DNA of 64,000 nucleotides from Arsukibacterium perlucidum DSM 18276 (GTDB lineage: Bacteria; Pseudomonadota; Gammaproteobacteria; Enterobacterales; Alteromonadaceae). Every line of letters begins with the position of its first letter. Position 1 is the first letter of the stretch. The notes below the pieces were generated by a model, which was not told the DNA's origin, made no database searches, and saw only the letters and a program-made list of their open reading frames with translations. Shown piece after piece: positions 51,236-60,994 of the stretch. Both the position numbers and the translations under genes were made by a program. Where the stretch lies: the NCBI RefSeq assembly GCF_000382165.1, contig NZ_KB907714.1, positions 1 through 64,000 of the forward strand. Direction: 5' to 3'.

Positions 51236-52948
51236 GTGGCAGATAATCAATCAACAGAGCTGGCAATAAGCCCTAATGATTTCAACAGCTCAAATAATTC
51301 AGAAGCACAGGAGCAGAAATCAGGCTTTCTGGGAGCGATTGGCGGCGTAGATATAATGCGTCAGGTTACGCTGATGATTGCGCTGATTATTTGTCTGGTA
51401 ATAGCGGTACTGATTTTTTTCTGGGCCCGGCAGGCGGAAATGCGGCCACTGGGTACCTACGCCACACAGGAGCTGATTCAAACCCTCGATCATTTAGATT
51501 CTCAAAAAGTTGAATACAAGCTTGAGGGCAACGTTATTTATGTGCCAGAAGATAGGTATCAGGCAGTAAAACTGGCTTTGTCACGGGCAGGCTTAACTCA
51601 GGAAGCCTCAAGCGGTACTGAGTTTTTAATGCAGGACAGTGGTTTTGGGGTAAGCCAGCGCCTGGAAATGGAGCGTTTAAAACACAGCCGGGAACAGCAA
51701 CTGGCCCGCACCATTGAAGAGCTGCAAAGTATTGCCCGTGCCCGGGTATTATTGGCTATTCCAAAAGAAAATGTGTTTGCCCGCCAGGCCGCATCGCCTT
51801 CAGCTACAGTGTTAGTTACTGCGCGTGGTGGCACCGTTATTCGTGACAGCGAAGTGGATGCCATTGTTGATCTGGTCGCCTCTGCAGTACAAGGCATGGA
51901 GCCGGGTAAAGTAACAGTAAGTGATCAGAGCGGTCGCTTGCTAAATAGTGGTTCGCAGGATGGCAGTGCCGCCCGTTCGCGCCGCGAGCATGAACTGCAA
52001 CGAGCCCGTGAAGATGAATACCGCCAGAAAGTAGATTCTATTCTGCTGCCAGTACTGGGCTATGGTAACTATACCGCTCAGGTTGACCTGATGCTGGACT
52101 TTACTGCGGTTGAGCAAACCCAGAAGCGTTTTAACCCTGATTTGCCGGCCATTCGCAGTGAAATGACCATCGAAGAAAGCAGTGTTGGTGGCAGTAGCAG
52201 TGGTATTCCGGGCGCGTTGTCTAACCAGCCACCACTGAATTCAAACATTCCGGAACAGGCTGATGGTGGCAATGCCCGGCCGGTGATGCCGGGGCGTAAT
52301 CACAAAGAAGCTACCCGCAACTATGAGTTGGACACCACTATCAGCCATACTTCACAGCAAAGCGGAGTTATTCGCCGGCTGTCGGTGTCGGTGGCGGTAG
52401 ATTACGAGCCAGGCGAGCCCAATGCTGAGGGAGTCAGTGAGTTGCAGCCCCGTACTCAGCAAGCGCTGGCCAATATTCGTCGCTTATTACAAGGCGGTAT
52501 CGGTTTTGATGCGCAGCGCGGCGATACCATTGAGGTTATTTCAGTGCCCTTTGTGCGGGAAGCGCTGTTTGAAGAAGAAAAGCTGGCTATCTATCAGGAA
52601 GAATGGTTTTTACGTATTCTGCGCTTGCTGATAGGCGGCCTTATCATTATCGCTCTGATGCTGGGTATCGTCAGGCCCATGCTGAAAAAACTGATCTACC
52701 CTGAGCAAACTGCCGATGCTTATGATGACAACGCGCTGAGCAGTGGTTTAGACCTCGGTGATGACACCATAGATATGCTAAATTCGACGTTTGATGAAAA
52801 AGCAGTAGGCTTTGCACCAGATGGCACGCTGATGCTGCCAGATTTGCATGGCGATGAAGACTTATTGCGGGCGGTTCGGGCACTGGTCGCCAATGAACCT
52901 GAGTTATCCTCTCTGGTAGTGAAAAACTGGTTGGCTGAAGATGAATAA
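51236..52948 (+). CDS. fliF: flagellar MS-ring protein FliF
   Basis: A 570-residue membrane ring protein with two transmembrane segments: VTLMIALIICLVIAVLIFFW near residue 45 and a second near 460 (LRLLIGGLIIIALMLGIVRP). The periplasmic ring-building motifs are between them (GTEFLMQDSGFGVSQRLEME, RARVLLAIPKENVFAR). The start is a GTG (51236) after AAGGGG. The C-terminal FliG-binding helix (LRAVRALVANEPELSSLVVK) is present. It overlaps fliG by eight bases. Confidence 0.95.
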   Translation: MADNQSTELAISPNDFNSSNNSEAQEQKSGFLGAIGGVDIMRQVTLMIALIICLVIAVLIFFWARQAEMRPLGTYATQELIQTLDHLDSQKVEYKLEGNVIYVPEDRYQAVKLALSRAGLTQEASSGTEFLMQDSGFGVSQRLEMERLKHSREQQLARTIEELQSIARARVLLAIPKENVFARQAASPSATVLVTARGGTVIRDSEVDAIVDLVASAVQGMEPGKVTVSDQSGRLLNSGSQDGSAARSRREHELQRAREDEYRQKVDSILLPVLGYGNYTAQVDLMLDFTAVEQTQKRFNPDLPAIRSEMTIEESSVGGSSSGIPGALSNQPPLNSNIPEQADGGNARPVMPGRNHKEATRNYELDTTISHTSQQSGVIRRLSVSVAVDYEPGEPNAEGVSELQPRTQQALANIRRLLQGGIGFDAQRGDTIEVISVPFVREALFEEEKLAIYQEEWFLRILRLLIGGLIIIALMLGIVRPMLKKLIYPEQTADAYDDNALSSGLDLGDDTIDMLNSTFDEKAVGFAPDGTLMLPDLHGDEDLLRAVRALVANEPELSSLVVKNWLAEDE

Positions 52949-53972
52949 TATAGAAAGTAAACCTACCTTTGATGTTGGTAAGCTGGATGGCGTTGAAAAA
53001 GCCGCCATTCTGCTGCTCAGCTTATCGGAAGAAGATGCCGCCCAGATCCTAAAACATCTGGAGCCAAAACAGGTGCAAAAAGTAGGCCTGGCGATGGCGC
53101 AGATGACTGATTTAAATCAGGCCAAGATCTCAGCAGTGCATCGCTTGTTTATTGAGCAAATTCAGAATTTCAGCACCATTGGTTTCCAGAGCGAAGAATT
53201 TATTAAACGGGCGCTGACCGCAGCATTGGGTGAAGAAAAAGCAGCCAACCTGATCGACCAGATTGTGTTAGGTGGCGGCGCCAAAGGTCTCGACTCCCTG
53301 AAATGGATGGATTCCAAGCAGGTGGCCAATATCATTCGCAACGAGCACCCGCAAATTCAGACTATCGTGCTGTCGTATCTGGAGCCAGAGCAATCGGCAG
53401 AAATTTTATCGCAGTTCTCAGAAAAGGTAAGGCTGGATTTAACCATGCGCATTGCCAATCTGGAAGAAGTGCAACCGGCAGCATTACAGGAACTAAACGA
53501 AATTATGGAAAAACAATTTGCCGGCCAGGCGGGCACCCAGTCAGCGAAAATGGGCGGCTTAAAAGCTGCAGCCGATATCCTGAATTATCTGGATACCAAT
53601 ATGGAAGGTCAGCTGATGGATTCCATCCGTGAGCATGATGAAGAGATGGCCCAGCAAATACAGGATCTGATGTTCGTATTTGAAAATCTGATTGATGTTG
53701 ATGATCGCGGTATTCAGGTGTTATTGCGCGAAATTCAACAGGATGTGTTGATGAAAGCACTGAAAGGTACCGATGAGAATCTGAAAGAGAAAATCCTGAA
53801 GAATATGTCCAAACGTGCGGCAGAACTGCTGCAGGACGATTTGGAAGCGATGGGACCTGTTCGGGTTAGCGAAGTGGAAACTGCGCAGAAAGAAATCCTG
53901 TCTACCGCTCGCCGCTTATCAGATGCTGGTGAAATTATGCTGGGTGGTGGTGGTGGTGAAGACTTCCTGTAA
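52941..53972 (+). CDS. fliG: flagellar rotor switch protein FliG
   Basis: A 343-residue protein with the three FliG domains: N-terminal (GVEKAAILLLSLSEEDAAQI), middle with the EHPQ motif (IRNEHPQIQTIVLSYLEPEQ), and C-terminal torque helix (DLMFVFENLIDVDDRGIQVL, LREIQQDVLMKALKGTDENL). It forms the C-ring face that meets the stator. The Gly-rich end (IMLGGGGGEDFL) runs into a 15-bp tandem repeat that begins in its last two codons. Confidence 0.95.
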   Translation: MNNIESKPTFDVGKLDGVEKAAILLLSLSEEDAAQILKHLEPKQVQKVGLAMAQMTDLNQAKISAVHRLFIEQIQNFSTIGFQSEEFIKRALTAALGEEKAANLIDQIVLGGGAKGLDSLKWMDSKQVANIIRNEHPQIQTIVLSYLEPEQSAEILSQFSEKVRLDLTMRIANLEEVQPAALQELNEIMEKQFAGQAGTQSAKMGGLKAAADILNYLDTNMEGQLMDSIREHDEEMAQQIQDLMFVFENLIDVDDRGIQVLLREIQQDVLMKALKGTDENLKEKILKNMSKRAAELLQDDLEAMGPVRVSEVETAQKEILSTARRLSDAGEIMLGGGGGEDFL

Positions 53973-54023
53973 CAAGATTTCAGGTAACAAGATGTCCTGT
54001 AAAAAGATTTCCTGAAACAGGCA
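53964..54023 (+). repeat. 15-bp tandem repeat, about four units, at the fliG 3' end
   Basis: Units start at 53964 (TTCCTGTAACAAGAT), 53979 (TTCAGGTAACAAGAT), 53994 (GTCCTGTAAAAAGAT) and 54009 (TTCCTGAAACAGGCA). The first contains the fliG stop; units 2 and 3 carry TAA in the same frame, so the stop codon was copied with the repeat. It ends 13 bases before the fliH ATG. Confidence 0.75.
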
Positions 54024-54035
54024 ACGGAATTAGCA

Positions 54036-54992
54036 ATGACTAAAAGCGCGCATAGCCGTAACCGGCCTTATTCACCCGATCCTGACGCAGCAGAGCAGGT
54101 AAAACATTGGCATACGCCGGATTTAACCGCCGATGCCCGGGGCCAGGATACCCGGACTAACGCCCTTAATATGCACCTGCCCGAGGCCAGAACCGCTGCG
54201 GCTGCAGAGGACGAGGAGCAGTTGGTGGTTAAACCGCTAACTGCTGATGATATTGAGCAAATGCGCCAGGCTGCCCATGACGAAGGAATGGCCCAGGGCA
54301 AAGAAGAAGGGTTTGCTAAAGGTTACAGTGAAGGTCGGGAACAAGGTCAGCAAGATGGTTTCAAGCAGGGCCAGGCTGAAGGTAAAAAGCAGGGCATGGC
54401 GGATGCAGCAACAGAGCTGGATGCGTTACGTGCGGAATTAAGTGTATTACTGGATCAGCTGCAACAACCACTGGCAAAAATTGACAGCCGGGTGGAGCAA
54501 GAGCTGGTGCAACTGAGCCTGGCGATGGCCAAAGCGGTTATCAACGTCGAGGTGACAACCAATCCGAAAGTGATTCTGCAGGCGTTACAAGAAGCAGTCA
54601 GCGCTTTGCCACTGCAAAGCAGTAAACTGGTTATTAAACTTAACCCGGCAGATGTTGCCAGTGTCAAACGTCATTACAATGACACTGAATTATCTGAACG
54701 TGGCTGGCAGTTGCGGGCCGAGCCGCTGGTCGGGCAAGGCGGTTGCCTGGTTGAAAGTACCAGCTCCAGTGTCGATCGCAGTTTGAATCAGCGGGTCCAA
54801 AGCAGTTTAGAGCATTTTCTGCAATTAACAGAGGCTGCGGCTAATGCCGCAGATGTTATTGCAGCCCAGCCGACGGATGCAGCAGATAACAATGCTCATA
54901 CTGCTGCTTCCCAGGATGCTCAAGCAGATGCTCAAGCGGATACTCCTCAAACAAAGGATACTCAAACAAAGGATATTAAGCCGCATGACTGA
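54036..54992 (+). CDS. fliH: flagellar export ATPase regulator FliH
   Basis: A 318-residue protein with the glycine-spaced central helix typical of FliH ([40 protein letters not shown]) and the conserved C-terminal domain ([32 protein letters not shown]). It binds FliI and escorts it to the export gate. The last 45 residues are low-complexity Ala/Asp/Gln/Thr ([20 protein letters not shown]), with DNA-level repeats, and look dispensable. It overlaps fliI by eight bases. Confidence 0.9.
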   Translation: MTKSAHSRNRPYSPDPDAAEQVKHWHTPDLTADARGQDTRTNALNMHLPEARTAAAAEDEEQLVVKPLTADDIEQMRQAAHDEGMAQGKEEGFAKGYSEGREQGQQDGFKQGQAEGKKQGMADAATELDALRAELSVLLDQLQQPLAKIDSRVEQELVQLSLAMAKAVINVEVTTNPKVILQALQEAVSALPLQSSKLVIKLNPADVASVKRHYNDTELSERGWQLRAEPLVGQGGCLVESTSSSVDRSLNQRVQSSLEHFLQLTEAAANAADVIAAQPTDAADNNAHTAASQDAQADAQADTPQTKDTQTKDIKPHD

Positions 54993-56328
54993 CAGCACCA
55001 GTTTGCTGCAACGGTTGCAACAACAGCAGCAGTTCATCCACCCGTCTTTACCTGCGGTATCAGGCCATCTGGTGCGGGTGGTTGGTCTAACGCTGGAGGC
55101 CACGGGCTGCCGGGCGGCGATAGGTCAGCCTTGTCTGGTTGAAAGTGCCCGTGGCGCTATTCTGGCCGAAGTTGTCGGTTTCGCTAATGACCGCTTATTT
55201 TTGATGCCACAGGATGATATTGCCGGAGTAGTACCTGGCGCTAAGGTTACGCCGGTTATGCAATACAAAGGCGTACCCTTAACCTTGAATCTACTGGGCA
55301 GGGTAATTGACGGCGTTGGCAAACCGCTTGATGGTAAAGGGCCAATCAGCGCCACTGAATTTAGTAAAGGTAAGGGCAAACCAATTAACCCGTTGCTGCG
55401 CCGCCCGGTGAAGCAGCCATTGGATGTGGGCGTGCGGGCAATTAACAGTATTATTACTGTGGGTAAAGGCCAGCGGATGGGGTTATTCGCTGGTAGTGGT
55501 GTGGGTAAAAGCGTATTGCTTGGCATGATGACCCGCGGTACCGCAGCTGACGTGATAGTGGTTGGCCTGGTTGGTGAGCGGGGCCGTGAGGTAAAAGAGT
55601 TTATTGATGAAATTCTTGGTGAGGAAGGTAAAGCGCGCTCGGTGGTTATTGCTGCCCCGGCCGACGTGTCGCCGCTAATGCGTTTAAAAGGTTGTGAAAC
55701 GGCAGTGCAGGTTGCTGAGTATTTCCGGGATCAGGGGCTCGATGTGTTGCTGCTAATTGACTCTATTACCCGTTATGCCCAGGCACAGCGTGAGATTGCC
55801 CTGGCCGTTGGTGAGCCACCGGCGACCAAGGGGTATCCGCCTTCGGTATTCGCCAAATTACCGGCATTAGTTGAGCGGGCTGGCAACGGTACCGGCCATC
55901 AGGGCTCGATAACGGCCTTTTATACGGTGTTGTCAGAGGGGGACGATTTACAGGATCCGATAGCCGACGCCTCCCGCGCCATTCTGGATGGTCATATAGT
56001 GTTGTCCCGAACCCTGGCCGACAGTGGCCATTTTCCGGCAATTGACATTGAAAAATCGATTAGCCGGGTGATGCCTGCAGTTACCAGCATTGAGCACCAG
56101 CAACTTGCCCGTAGCATAAAGCAGCTTTATGCCAGCTATCAGCAAAGTAAAGATCTGATTTCAATTGGCGCTTACGTTCGTGGCAGCGACCCGTTATTGG
56201 ATCAAGCCATTGGTCTGATGCCAAAAATTAACGCATTTTTACAACAAGGCATGCAGGATGTTGTGCCTTATGATGAAAGTTTATCGGCGCTTAGTCAGGT
56301 AATGCCTGCACCGCGAATGGCCGGCTGA
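54985..56328 (+). CDS. fliI: flagellum-specific export ATPase FliI
   Basis: A 447-residue F1-beta-like ATPase. Walker A is in [17 protein letters not shown], followed by [20 protein letters not shown], Walker B in [20 protein letters not shown], and [20 protein letters not shown]. The ATG at 54985 ([11 protein letters not shown]) within the end of fliH is chosen; the longer frame to 54844 is fliH read in another frame. It energises type III export with FliH and FliJ. TGATG overlap with fliJ. Confidence 0.95.
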   Translation: MTDSTSLLQRLQQQQQFIHPSLPAVSGHLVRVVGLTLEATGCRAAIGQPCLVESARGAILAEVVGFANDRLFLMPQDDIAGVVPGAKVTPVMQYKGVPLTLNLLGRVIDGVGKPLDGKGPISATEFSKGKGKPINPLLRRPVKQPLDVGVRAINSIITVGKGQRMGLFAGSGVGKSVLLGMMTRGTAADVIVVGLVGERGREVKEFIDEILGEEGKARSVVIAAPADVSPLMRLKGCETAVQVAEYFRDQGLDVLLLIDSITRYAQAQREIALAVGEPPATKGYPPSVFAKLPALVERAGNGTGHQGSITAFYTVLSEGDDLQDPIADASRAILDGHIVLSRTLADSGHFPAIDIEKSISRVMPAVTSIEHQQLARSIKQLYASYQQSKDLISIGAYVRGSDPLLDQAIGLMPKINAFLQQGMQDVVPYDESLSALSQVMPAPRMAG

Positions 56329-56780
56329 TGGCAGGCCACCGCTTTAGTTTAATCATAAAAGTTCAGCGTGAGCGGGAAGAGAATCTGCAGGCGCAGTTTA
56401 TTAAAGCGCAGCAATACTATCAGCAGGCTGAACAAAAATATCAGGGACTGGCAAATTACCGGACAGAATACATCCAGCAAAGCCAGCGTGAGGGCAGTAA
56501 GGGCCTGCAAAGCCGCCAGTATAGCCAATATGTCAATTTTATTGGGAAGTTGGATCAAGCTCTGATCCAACAGGCCAGAGTGGTACATCAGGCAAAAGCA
56601 GTCGCAGAGCAGCGCAAACAAAGCTGGCTAAAAATGCAAACAAAACGTAAGGCGCTGGAGCTATTGGTTGAGCGCGCAGACAGCGCAGCACTGCAAGTGT
56701 TGGAACGACAGCAGCAAAGCCTTAGTGATGAATATGCGGGCCAGCAATTCTACCGGCGGCAACTCACTCAGGATCAATAA
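56328..56780 (+). CDS. fliJ: flagellar export protein FliJ
   Basis: A 150-residue, fully coiled-coil protein (VQREREENLQAQFIKAQQYY, YVNFIGKLDQALIQQARVVH, KAVAEQRKQSWLKMQTKRKA). It resembles the gamma subunit of F1 and acts in the FliI ring. Coupled to fliI by TGATG. Last gene of the fliE-fliJ run before the fliK promoter-like site. Confidence 0.9.
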   Translation: MAGHRFSLIIKVQREREENLQAQFIKAQQYYQQAEQKYQGLANYRTEYIQQSQREGSKGLQSRQYSQYVNFIGKLDQALIQQARVVHQAKAVAEQRKQSWLKMQTKRKALELLVERADSAALQVLERQQQSLSDEYAGQQFYRRQLTQDQ

Positions 56781-56799
56781 TTTAGATTGCTTTTAAAAC

Positions 56800-56815
56800 T
56801 GGCGCGTTTTTTGTA
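56800..56815 (+). promoter_or_regulatory. sigma-54-like element before fliK (GT variant)
   Basis: TGGCGCGTTTTTTGTA has the -24 TGGCGCG and a T-rich spacer at exact length, but the -12 GC is GT. It lies 71 bases before fliK in the only gap of the fliE-R block longer than 100 bases. It may be weak or decayed. Confidence 0.4.
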
Positions 56816-56885
56816 TCGAAACTTTATAAGTACACATTTACGCAATTCATAGCATGTGAATAGTTAGCACAACCAGGAGATCCAA

Positions 56886-58874
56886 ATGAATCCGTTGTTG
56901 TCTGTATCGTTTTTAAGCTCAGGCCCGGGAGCTATGGGCGTTGAGCCTGATAGCCGTGAGCCTGCGGCGGTATTGGATGAAACTGGTGGTGGCAGCCAAT
57001 TCCGACGCTTGCTGAATCAATCAGGCGAGCAACAGCAAACCGCTGACAGGCAAAGTTTTGCCGGTTTTACTATTAGCGGTAAAGGCAAGCAGACAGCCAG
57101 CATGGAAGGTCAGCCTGCAGGCCAGCCGGATAGCATTAACCCACCGGTGATCCCCCCAGAGGCGGAACTTAGTCTGGAAGATGAAAGCAATGCTGGTACC
57201 CTGCTGGGATTACTGGATCTGGCAAGCCAGACCCGGCTGCTGTTGACAGCTGGTGGTGCAGAAAATGCTCCGGCTGCAGCAAACGCCGGTAGTATTCACT
57301 TTGCTGACAGTGACGATGCCAGCGGAATTAGCGGTGGTATAAAATTAACCAAAGGTGAGTGGTTTATTCTGCCGGTGTATCCGGAAATAACGGCAGCAGG
57401 TACAGTTAACCCGGAACAGCTTGCTGACCCGGCAACTATTGCTAATAGCAGCCAATCCAAAGCAGAACATGTTGTCTCGTCGTTGTTAAGTGGGGTCATA
57501 AAAGATTCTGCTGAGGTATCTGAACAAAGCCAGCCATTAACAGTCGGTGCGAGCGGCGATAAAGTCACAAACAAGCAGCATAATGACAACGGGGCCGTTG
57601 AACTTGCCCGGCAAGCACTGGCTAATCAGGCGTCAGATGTTGATTTAGCTGTGTCGCCTGCACAGATTGCAACTGTTGCCAGTGATGCAATAACATCAGA
57701 CATTAAAGGTGCTAATAAAGTACTGTCAGCTCAAGAATTTGTTGCAGTGAGCAACGACAAATTAACAGCCGCAGTGAATGCGCCGGCGTCGGCGGTGGTG
57801 ACTGAGCAAAGTAAGCAGGCCACTGGGGTTGCAGCAGAGCTGTTAGCCCGACAACGGGCTGAGATGATTAGCCCCGACCATGATCCTGAGTTAACGGCTG
57901 AACTAAAAGCCTTAGCTAATGCTGATTTGGCAGCAGTAAAGAGCCCAACATTAAACCCGATGGCAGAGACAGTGAAAAATGCCGCAGAGCTGATTGAGTT
58001 ACAAAAGGCAACCACTAACAGCAAATCGGCAGCAACCACGATTTTTGAAAACTCAGACAGTTTAGATAAAACCTCAGTGGTTAATAGTGATGGCAAACCA
58101 GGCAGCACGCTGGCCAGCGCTGCAGCAGTGGCAGAGGTACTGCTGGCGAAACAGCAGCAACGTGACGGCACGGCAGAAAATAATAGTCAGAGTAAAAAAT
58201 CGTTGGTAGTGGAAACTGACGCTGGCAGTCAGCAAATTAAAGTTGACCCCGGTTTAATCAGCGCTGGCGTCAGATCTGAATCAGGGTTAAGCGGTTTTGG
58301 TGGTGTCGGCAGCCAGGCAAGGCAAAGTCAGAGCGAAGCAATTTTGGCCAGACTGGACGCGGCGACAGCTGCTACAGCAGCCACAGCACTGCAAACTGCA
58401 GAGCGGACCAAGGCGCAAAGCGTCAATACGTCGGTAACCGAGCAATTGAAGCAGGTCAATTTACTGGCACAAAATGCCGCTGGTCAGTTAAAAGAGCGGA
58501 TCAATATGATGGTGCGCCAGAATATCCAGGTTGCTGAAATCAGGCTTGATCCTGCAGATTTGGGCCAGATGCAAATTCGGGTAAACCTGCAACAAGATCA
58601 GGCAACAGTGCAGTTTATTGTGCAGCAGCAACATGCCAAAGAATTGCTAGAGCAGCAAATGCCCAGATTACGGGAAATGATGCAGCAGCAAGGCATCCAG
58701 TTAGGTGAAGGCAATGTGCAGCAGCAACGTCAGGGCAACGGGCAGGCCAGCGCGCAGCGCGATGGCAATGCAGGGGCCGGCCAGGGTGATACCGAGCAAC
58801 ATTCAGGCGGTCAGGCGACAGCGGTGCAGTTAGACGTTAAGCTTAGCGAGCGCATTGTCGACTACTATGCCTGA
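56886..58874 (+). CDS. fliK: hook-length control protein FliK
   Basis: A 662-residue protein. A long, low-complexity Ala/Ser/Gln/Thr-rich ruler region (residues 1-520) is followed by the conserved C-terminal Flg_hook switch domain (LKERINMMVRQNIQVAEIRL, DPADLGQMQIRVNLQQDQAT, VQFIVQQQHAKELLEQQMPR) and a Gln/Gly-rich tail. It measures the hook and switches FlhB specificity. AGGAG precedes the ATG. At 662 residues it is longer than the E. coli protein (about 400), consistent with a variable ruler. Confidence 0.92.
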   Translation: MNPLLSVSFLSSGPGAMGVEPDSREPAAVLDETGGGSQFRRLLNQSGEQQQTADRQSFAGFTISGKGKQTASMEGQPAGQPDSINPPVIPPEAELSLEDESNAGTLLGLLDLASQTRLLLTAGGAENAPAAANAGSIHFADSDDASGISGGIKLTKGEWFILPVYPEITAAGTVNPEQLADPATIANSSQSKAEHVVSSLLSGVIKDSAEVSEQSQPLTVGASGDKVTNKQHNDNGAVELARQALANQASDVDLAVSPAQIATVASDAITSDIKGANKVLSAQEFVAVSNDKLTAAVNAPASAVVTEQSKQATGVAAELLARQRAEMISPDHDPELTAELKALANADLAAVKSPTLNPMAETVKNAAELIELQKATTNSKSAATTIFENSDSLDKTSVVNSDGKPGSTLASAAAVAEVLLAKQQQRDGTAENNSQSKKSLVVETDAGSQQIKVDPGLISAGVRSESGLSGFGGVGSQARQSQSEAILARLDAATAATAATALQTAERTKAQSVNTSVTEQLKQVNLLAQNAAGQLKERINMMVRQNIQVAEIRLDPADLGQMQIRVNLQQDQATVQFIVQQQHAKELLEQQMPRLREMMQQQGIQLGEGNVQQQRQGNGQASAQRDGNAGAGQGDTEQHSGGQATAVQLDVKLSERIVDYYA

Positions 58875-58968
58875 GCAACCTAAGCAGTACCGGCGGCAGA
58901 TTAACAATTTACATTAGTGGCGGCTGGTGAGCATAATAGCCTGAATTAATAAAATTAATGGAGCACAA

Positions 58969-59496
58969 ATGGCAGCTGATGACGATTTAAAGCTTACTGA
59001 AAGCAAATGGGGCCTGAAAAAGATAATTTTACTGGCCAGTGCGGTCGTCGTGGTGTTGATCGTCGCTGCCGGCGCTTACTTTTATTTTCTTGGTGGTAAG
59101 AGTGCTGAGTCAGCAGACGGTGCTGAAGCAGTTGCAAATCAGGCTAGCGGTGAAAACCGACCCACCGGGCCAGAAGGCAATGCGCTGTATGTGGCGATGC
59201 CAAGACCTTTTGTGTTCAATGTTCCTGGCTCAGCGCGCGATCGTCTGGTGCAGATAAAAGTGCAGTTGCTGGTGCGGGGAAGTAATAATGAGACGGTCGC
59301 GCAGCGCCACATACCATTAATTGAAGCGAGCTTGTTAGAGTCGTTCAGCAGTGCCAGTGCCGATGAGATGGTAACAACCACAGGCAAAGATGCGTTAAAA
59401 AACAAAGCCCTCAGTGATTTACAGCAAGCCTTGCTGGAAGTTGCAGGGACAGTGGTGGTGGAAGAAGTGCTTTTCACCAGTTTTGTTATGCAATAA
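58969..59496 (+). CDS. fliL: flagellar stator-associated protein FliL
   Basis: A 175-residue inner-membrane protein with one transmembrane helix (KIILLASAVVVVLIVAAGAY, about 18-41) and a periplasmic stomatin-like domain (YVAMPRPFVFNVPGSARDRL, VQIKVQLLVRGSN, VVVEEVLFTSFVMQ). It supports stator assembly and torque. GGAG precedes the ATG. First gene of fliLMNOPQR; the 94-base gap after fliK shows no clear promoter. Confidence 0.92.
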   Translation: MAADDDLKLTESKWGLKKIILLASAVVVVLIVAAGAYFYFLGGKSAESADGAEAVANQASGENRPTGPEGNALYVAMPRPFVFNVPGSARDRLVQIKVQLLVRGSNNETVAQRHIPLIEASLLESFSSASADEMVTTTGKDALKNKALSDLQQALLEVAGTVVVEEVLFTSFVMQ

Positions 59497-59508
59497 GAGT
59501 GAGCTAAC

Positions 59509-60597
59509 GTGACCGATTTATTGTCGCAAGATGAAATTGATGCGCTGTTACATGGTGTCGACGACGTCGAAGAAGAAGAGATAGATGACGGCGGCAGTGG
59601 CCGGGGTCGATCTACCATGGAATACGATTTCTCATCGCAGGATCGTATTGTCCGTGGTCGCATGCCTACTCTGGAAATGGTAAATGAGCGGTTTGCCCGC
59701 CATATGCGGATTAGTTTGTTTAACATGATGCGACGCACTGCTGAGGTGTCAATTAACGGCGTGCAGATGATTAAGTTTGGTGAATATGTCCACACGCTTT
59801 TTGTGCCTACCAGTTTAAATATGGTGCGCTTCCGGCCGCTGAAAGGTACCGGTTTGATTACGATGGAAGCGCGGTTGGTGTTTATTCTGGTTGATAACTT
59901 CTTTGGTGGTGATGGCCGTTACCATGCCAAAATTGAAGGCCGGGAATTTACTCCGACCGAACGCCGTATCATTCAGATGCTGCTGAAATTGATTTTCGAA
60001 GATTATAAAGAAGCCTGGGCGCCGGTCATGGATGTATCATTCGAGTATCTTGACTCGGAAGTTAACCCGGCTATGGCAAATATCGTCAGTCCTACCGAAG
60101 TGGTGGTAATCAGCTCTTTTCATATTGAACTGGATGGTGGTGGCGGCGATTTCCACGTCGCGTTGCCGTACTCAATGCTGGAACCTATCCGTGAGTTACT
60201 CGATGCCGGGGTGCAAAGCGATAAAGAAGACACAGATTTACGCTGGAGTAAGGCGCTACGCGATGAAATTATGGATGTTAAAGTCGACTTATCTACTAAG
60301 ATGCTTGATGTTGACTTAACCCTGAAAGAGGTGATGGAGCTGAAGGCCGGCGACATTATTCCGGTTGAGATCCCGGAGCATATTACGGTATTAATTGAAG
60401 ATTTACCGACTTACCGGGCTAAGCTGGGACGGTCGCGTGAGAATGTGGCACTGAAAATCATTGAAAAAATCAGACGTCCAGAATCCGTTAAATCTGAGCT
60501 CCACGTTTTTACCAAAGGTGGCAGGCGCCTGGACAGCGATGCAGATATTTCAGAATTAGAAGCCGATCTGAACTTAACAGAGCGGGACAGAGGGTAA
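59509..60597 (+). CDS. fliM: flagellar motor switch protein FliM
   Basis: A 362-residue protein starting at a GTG after AAGAGTGAG. The N-terminal CheY-P-binding peptide is present (LLSQDEIDALLHGVDD), then the middle CheC-like domain (RHMRISLFNMMRRTAEVSIN, MVRFRPLKGTGLITMEARLV) and the C-terminal SpoA domain (LELKAGDIIPVEIPEHITV-like). It forms the C-ring wall with FliG and FliN. Confidence 0.95.
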   Translation: MTDLLSQDEIDALLHGVDDVEEEEIDDGGSGRGRSTMEYDFSSQDRIVRGRMPTLEMVNERFARHMRISLFNMMRRTAEVSINGVQMIKFGEYVHTLFVPTSLNMVRFRPLKGTGLITMEARLVFILVDNFFGGDGRYHAKIEGREFTPTERRIIQMLLKLIFEDYKEAWAPVMDVSFEYLDSEVNPAMANIVSPTEVVVISSFHIELDGGGGDFHVALPYSMLEPIRELLDAGVQSDKEDTDLRWSKALRDEIMDVKVDLSTKMLDVDLTLKEVMELKAGDIIPVEIPEHITVLIEDLPTYRAKLGRSRENVALKIIEKIRRPESVKSELHVFTKGGRRLDSDADISELEADLNLTERDRG

Positions 60598-60601
60598 CAT
60601 T

Positions 60602-60994
60602 ATGGCAGACGATAAAGACACAATGGATGAATGGGCTGCAGCCATGGCCGAGGCCGAGGGCGAAGACGATGGCGCTAAAGCCGTTGATCTGGAAGAGCTA
60701 AAGGATGAAAAATCCAGTATTACCGTCGATGAGCAGCGTAAGTTAGACACCATCCTGGATATTCCGGTTACCATTTCAATGGAAGTGGGCCGGGCAAAAA
60801 TCAGTATCCGTAACTTACTGCAGTTAAACCAGGGCTCAGTGGTAGAGCTGGAGCGGGTTGCCGGTGAGCCATTAGATGTGCTGGTAAACGGTACCCTGAT
60901 CGCGCATGGCGAAGTGGTAGTGGTGAATGATAAATTTGGTATTCGCCTGACCGATGTCATCAGTCAGATTGAACGGATTAAAAAGCTACGCTAA
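60602..60994 (+). CDS. fliN: flagellar motor switch protein FliN
   Basis: A 130-residue protein with an acidic N-terminal part (DEWAAAMAEAEGEDDGAKAV) and a SpoA domain (LDTILDIPVTISMEVGRAKI, LLQLNQGSVVELERVAGEPL, DVLVNGTLIAHGEVVVVNDK). It forms the base of the C-ring. Its stop overlaps the fliO start (TAATG). Confidence 0.95.
   Translation: MADDKDTMDEWAAAMAEAEGEDDGAKAVDLEELKDEKSSITVDEQRKLDTILDIPVTISMEVGRAKISIRNLLQLNQGSVVELERVAGEPLDVLVNGTLIAHGEVVVVNDKFGIRLTDVISQIERIKKLR

Noticed and set aside
54844-54984. N-terminal extension of FliI
   Set aside because: These codons are fliH read in another frame and give a Met/Leu/Lys-rich leader unlike any FliI. The ATG at 54985 starts the conserved protein.
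59139-59795. 218-codon minus-strand open frame over fliL and fliM
   Set aside because: It lies opposite two well-supported genes, its product is Ser/Thr/Arg-rich with no motif, and there is no ribosome site. It is a shadow of the codon pattern.
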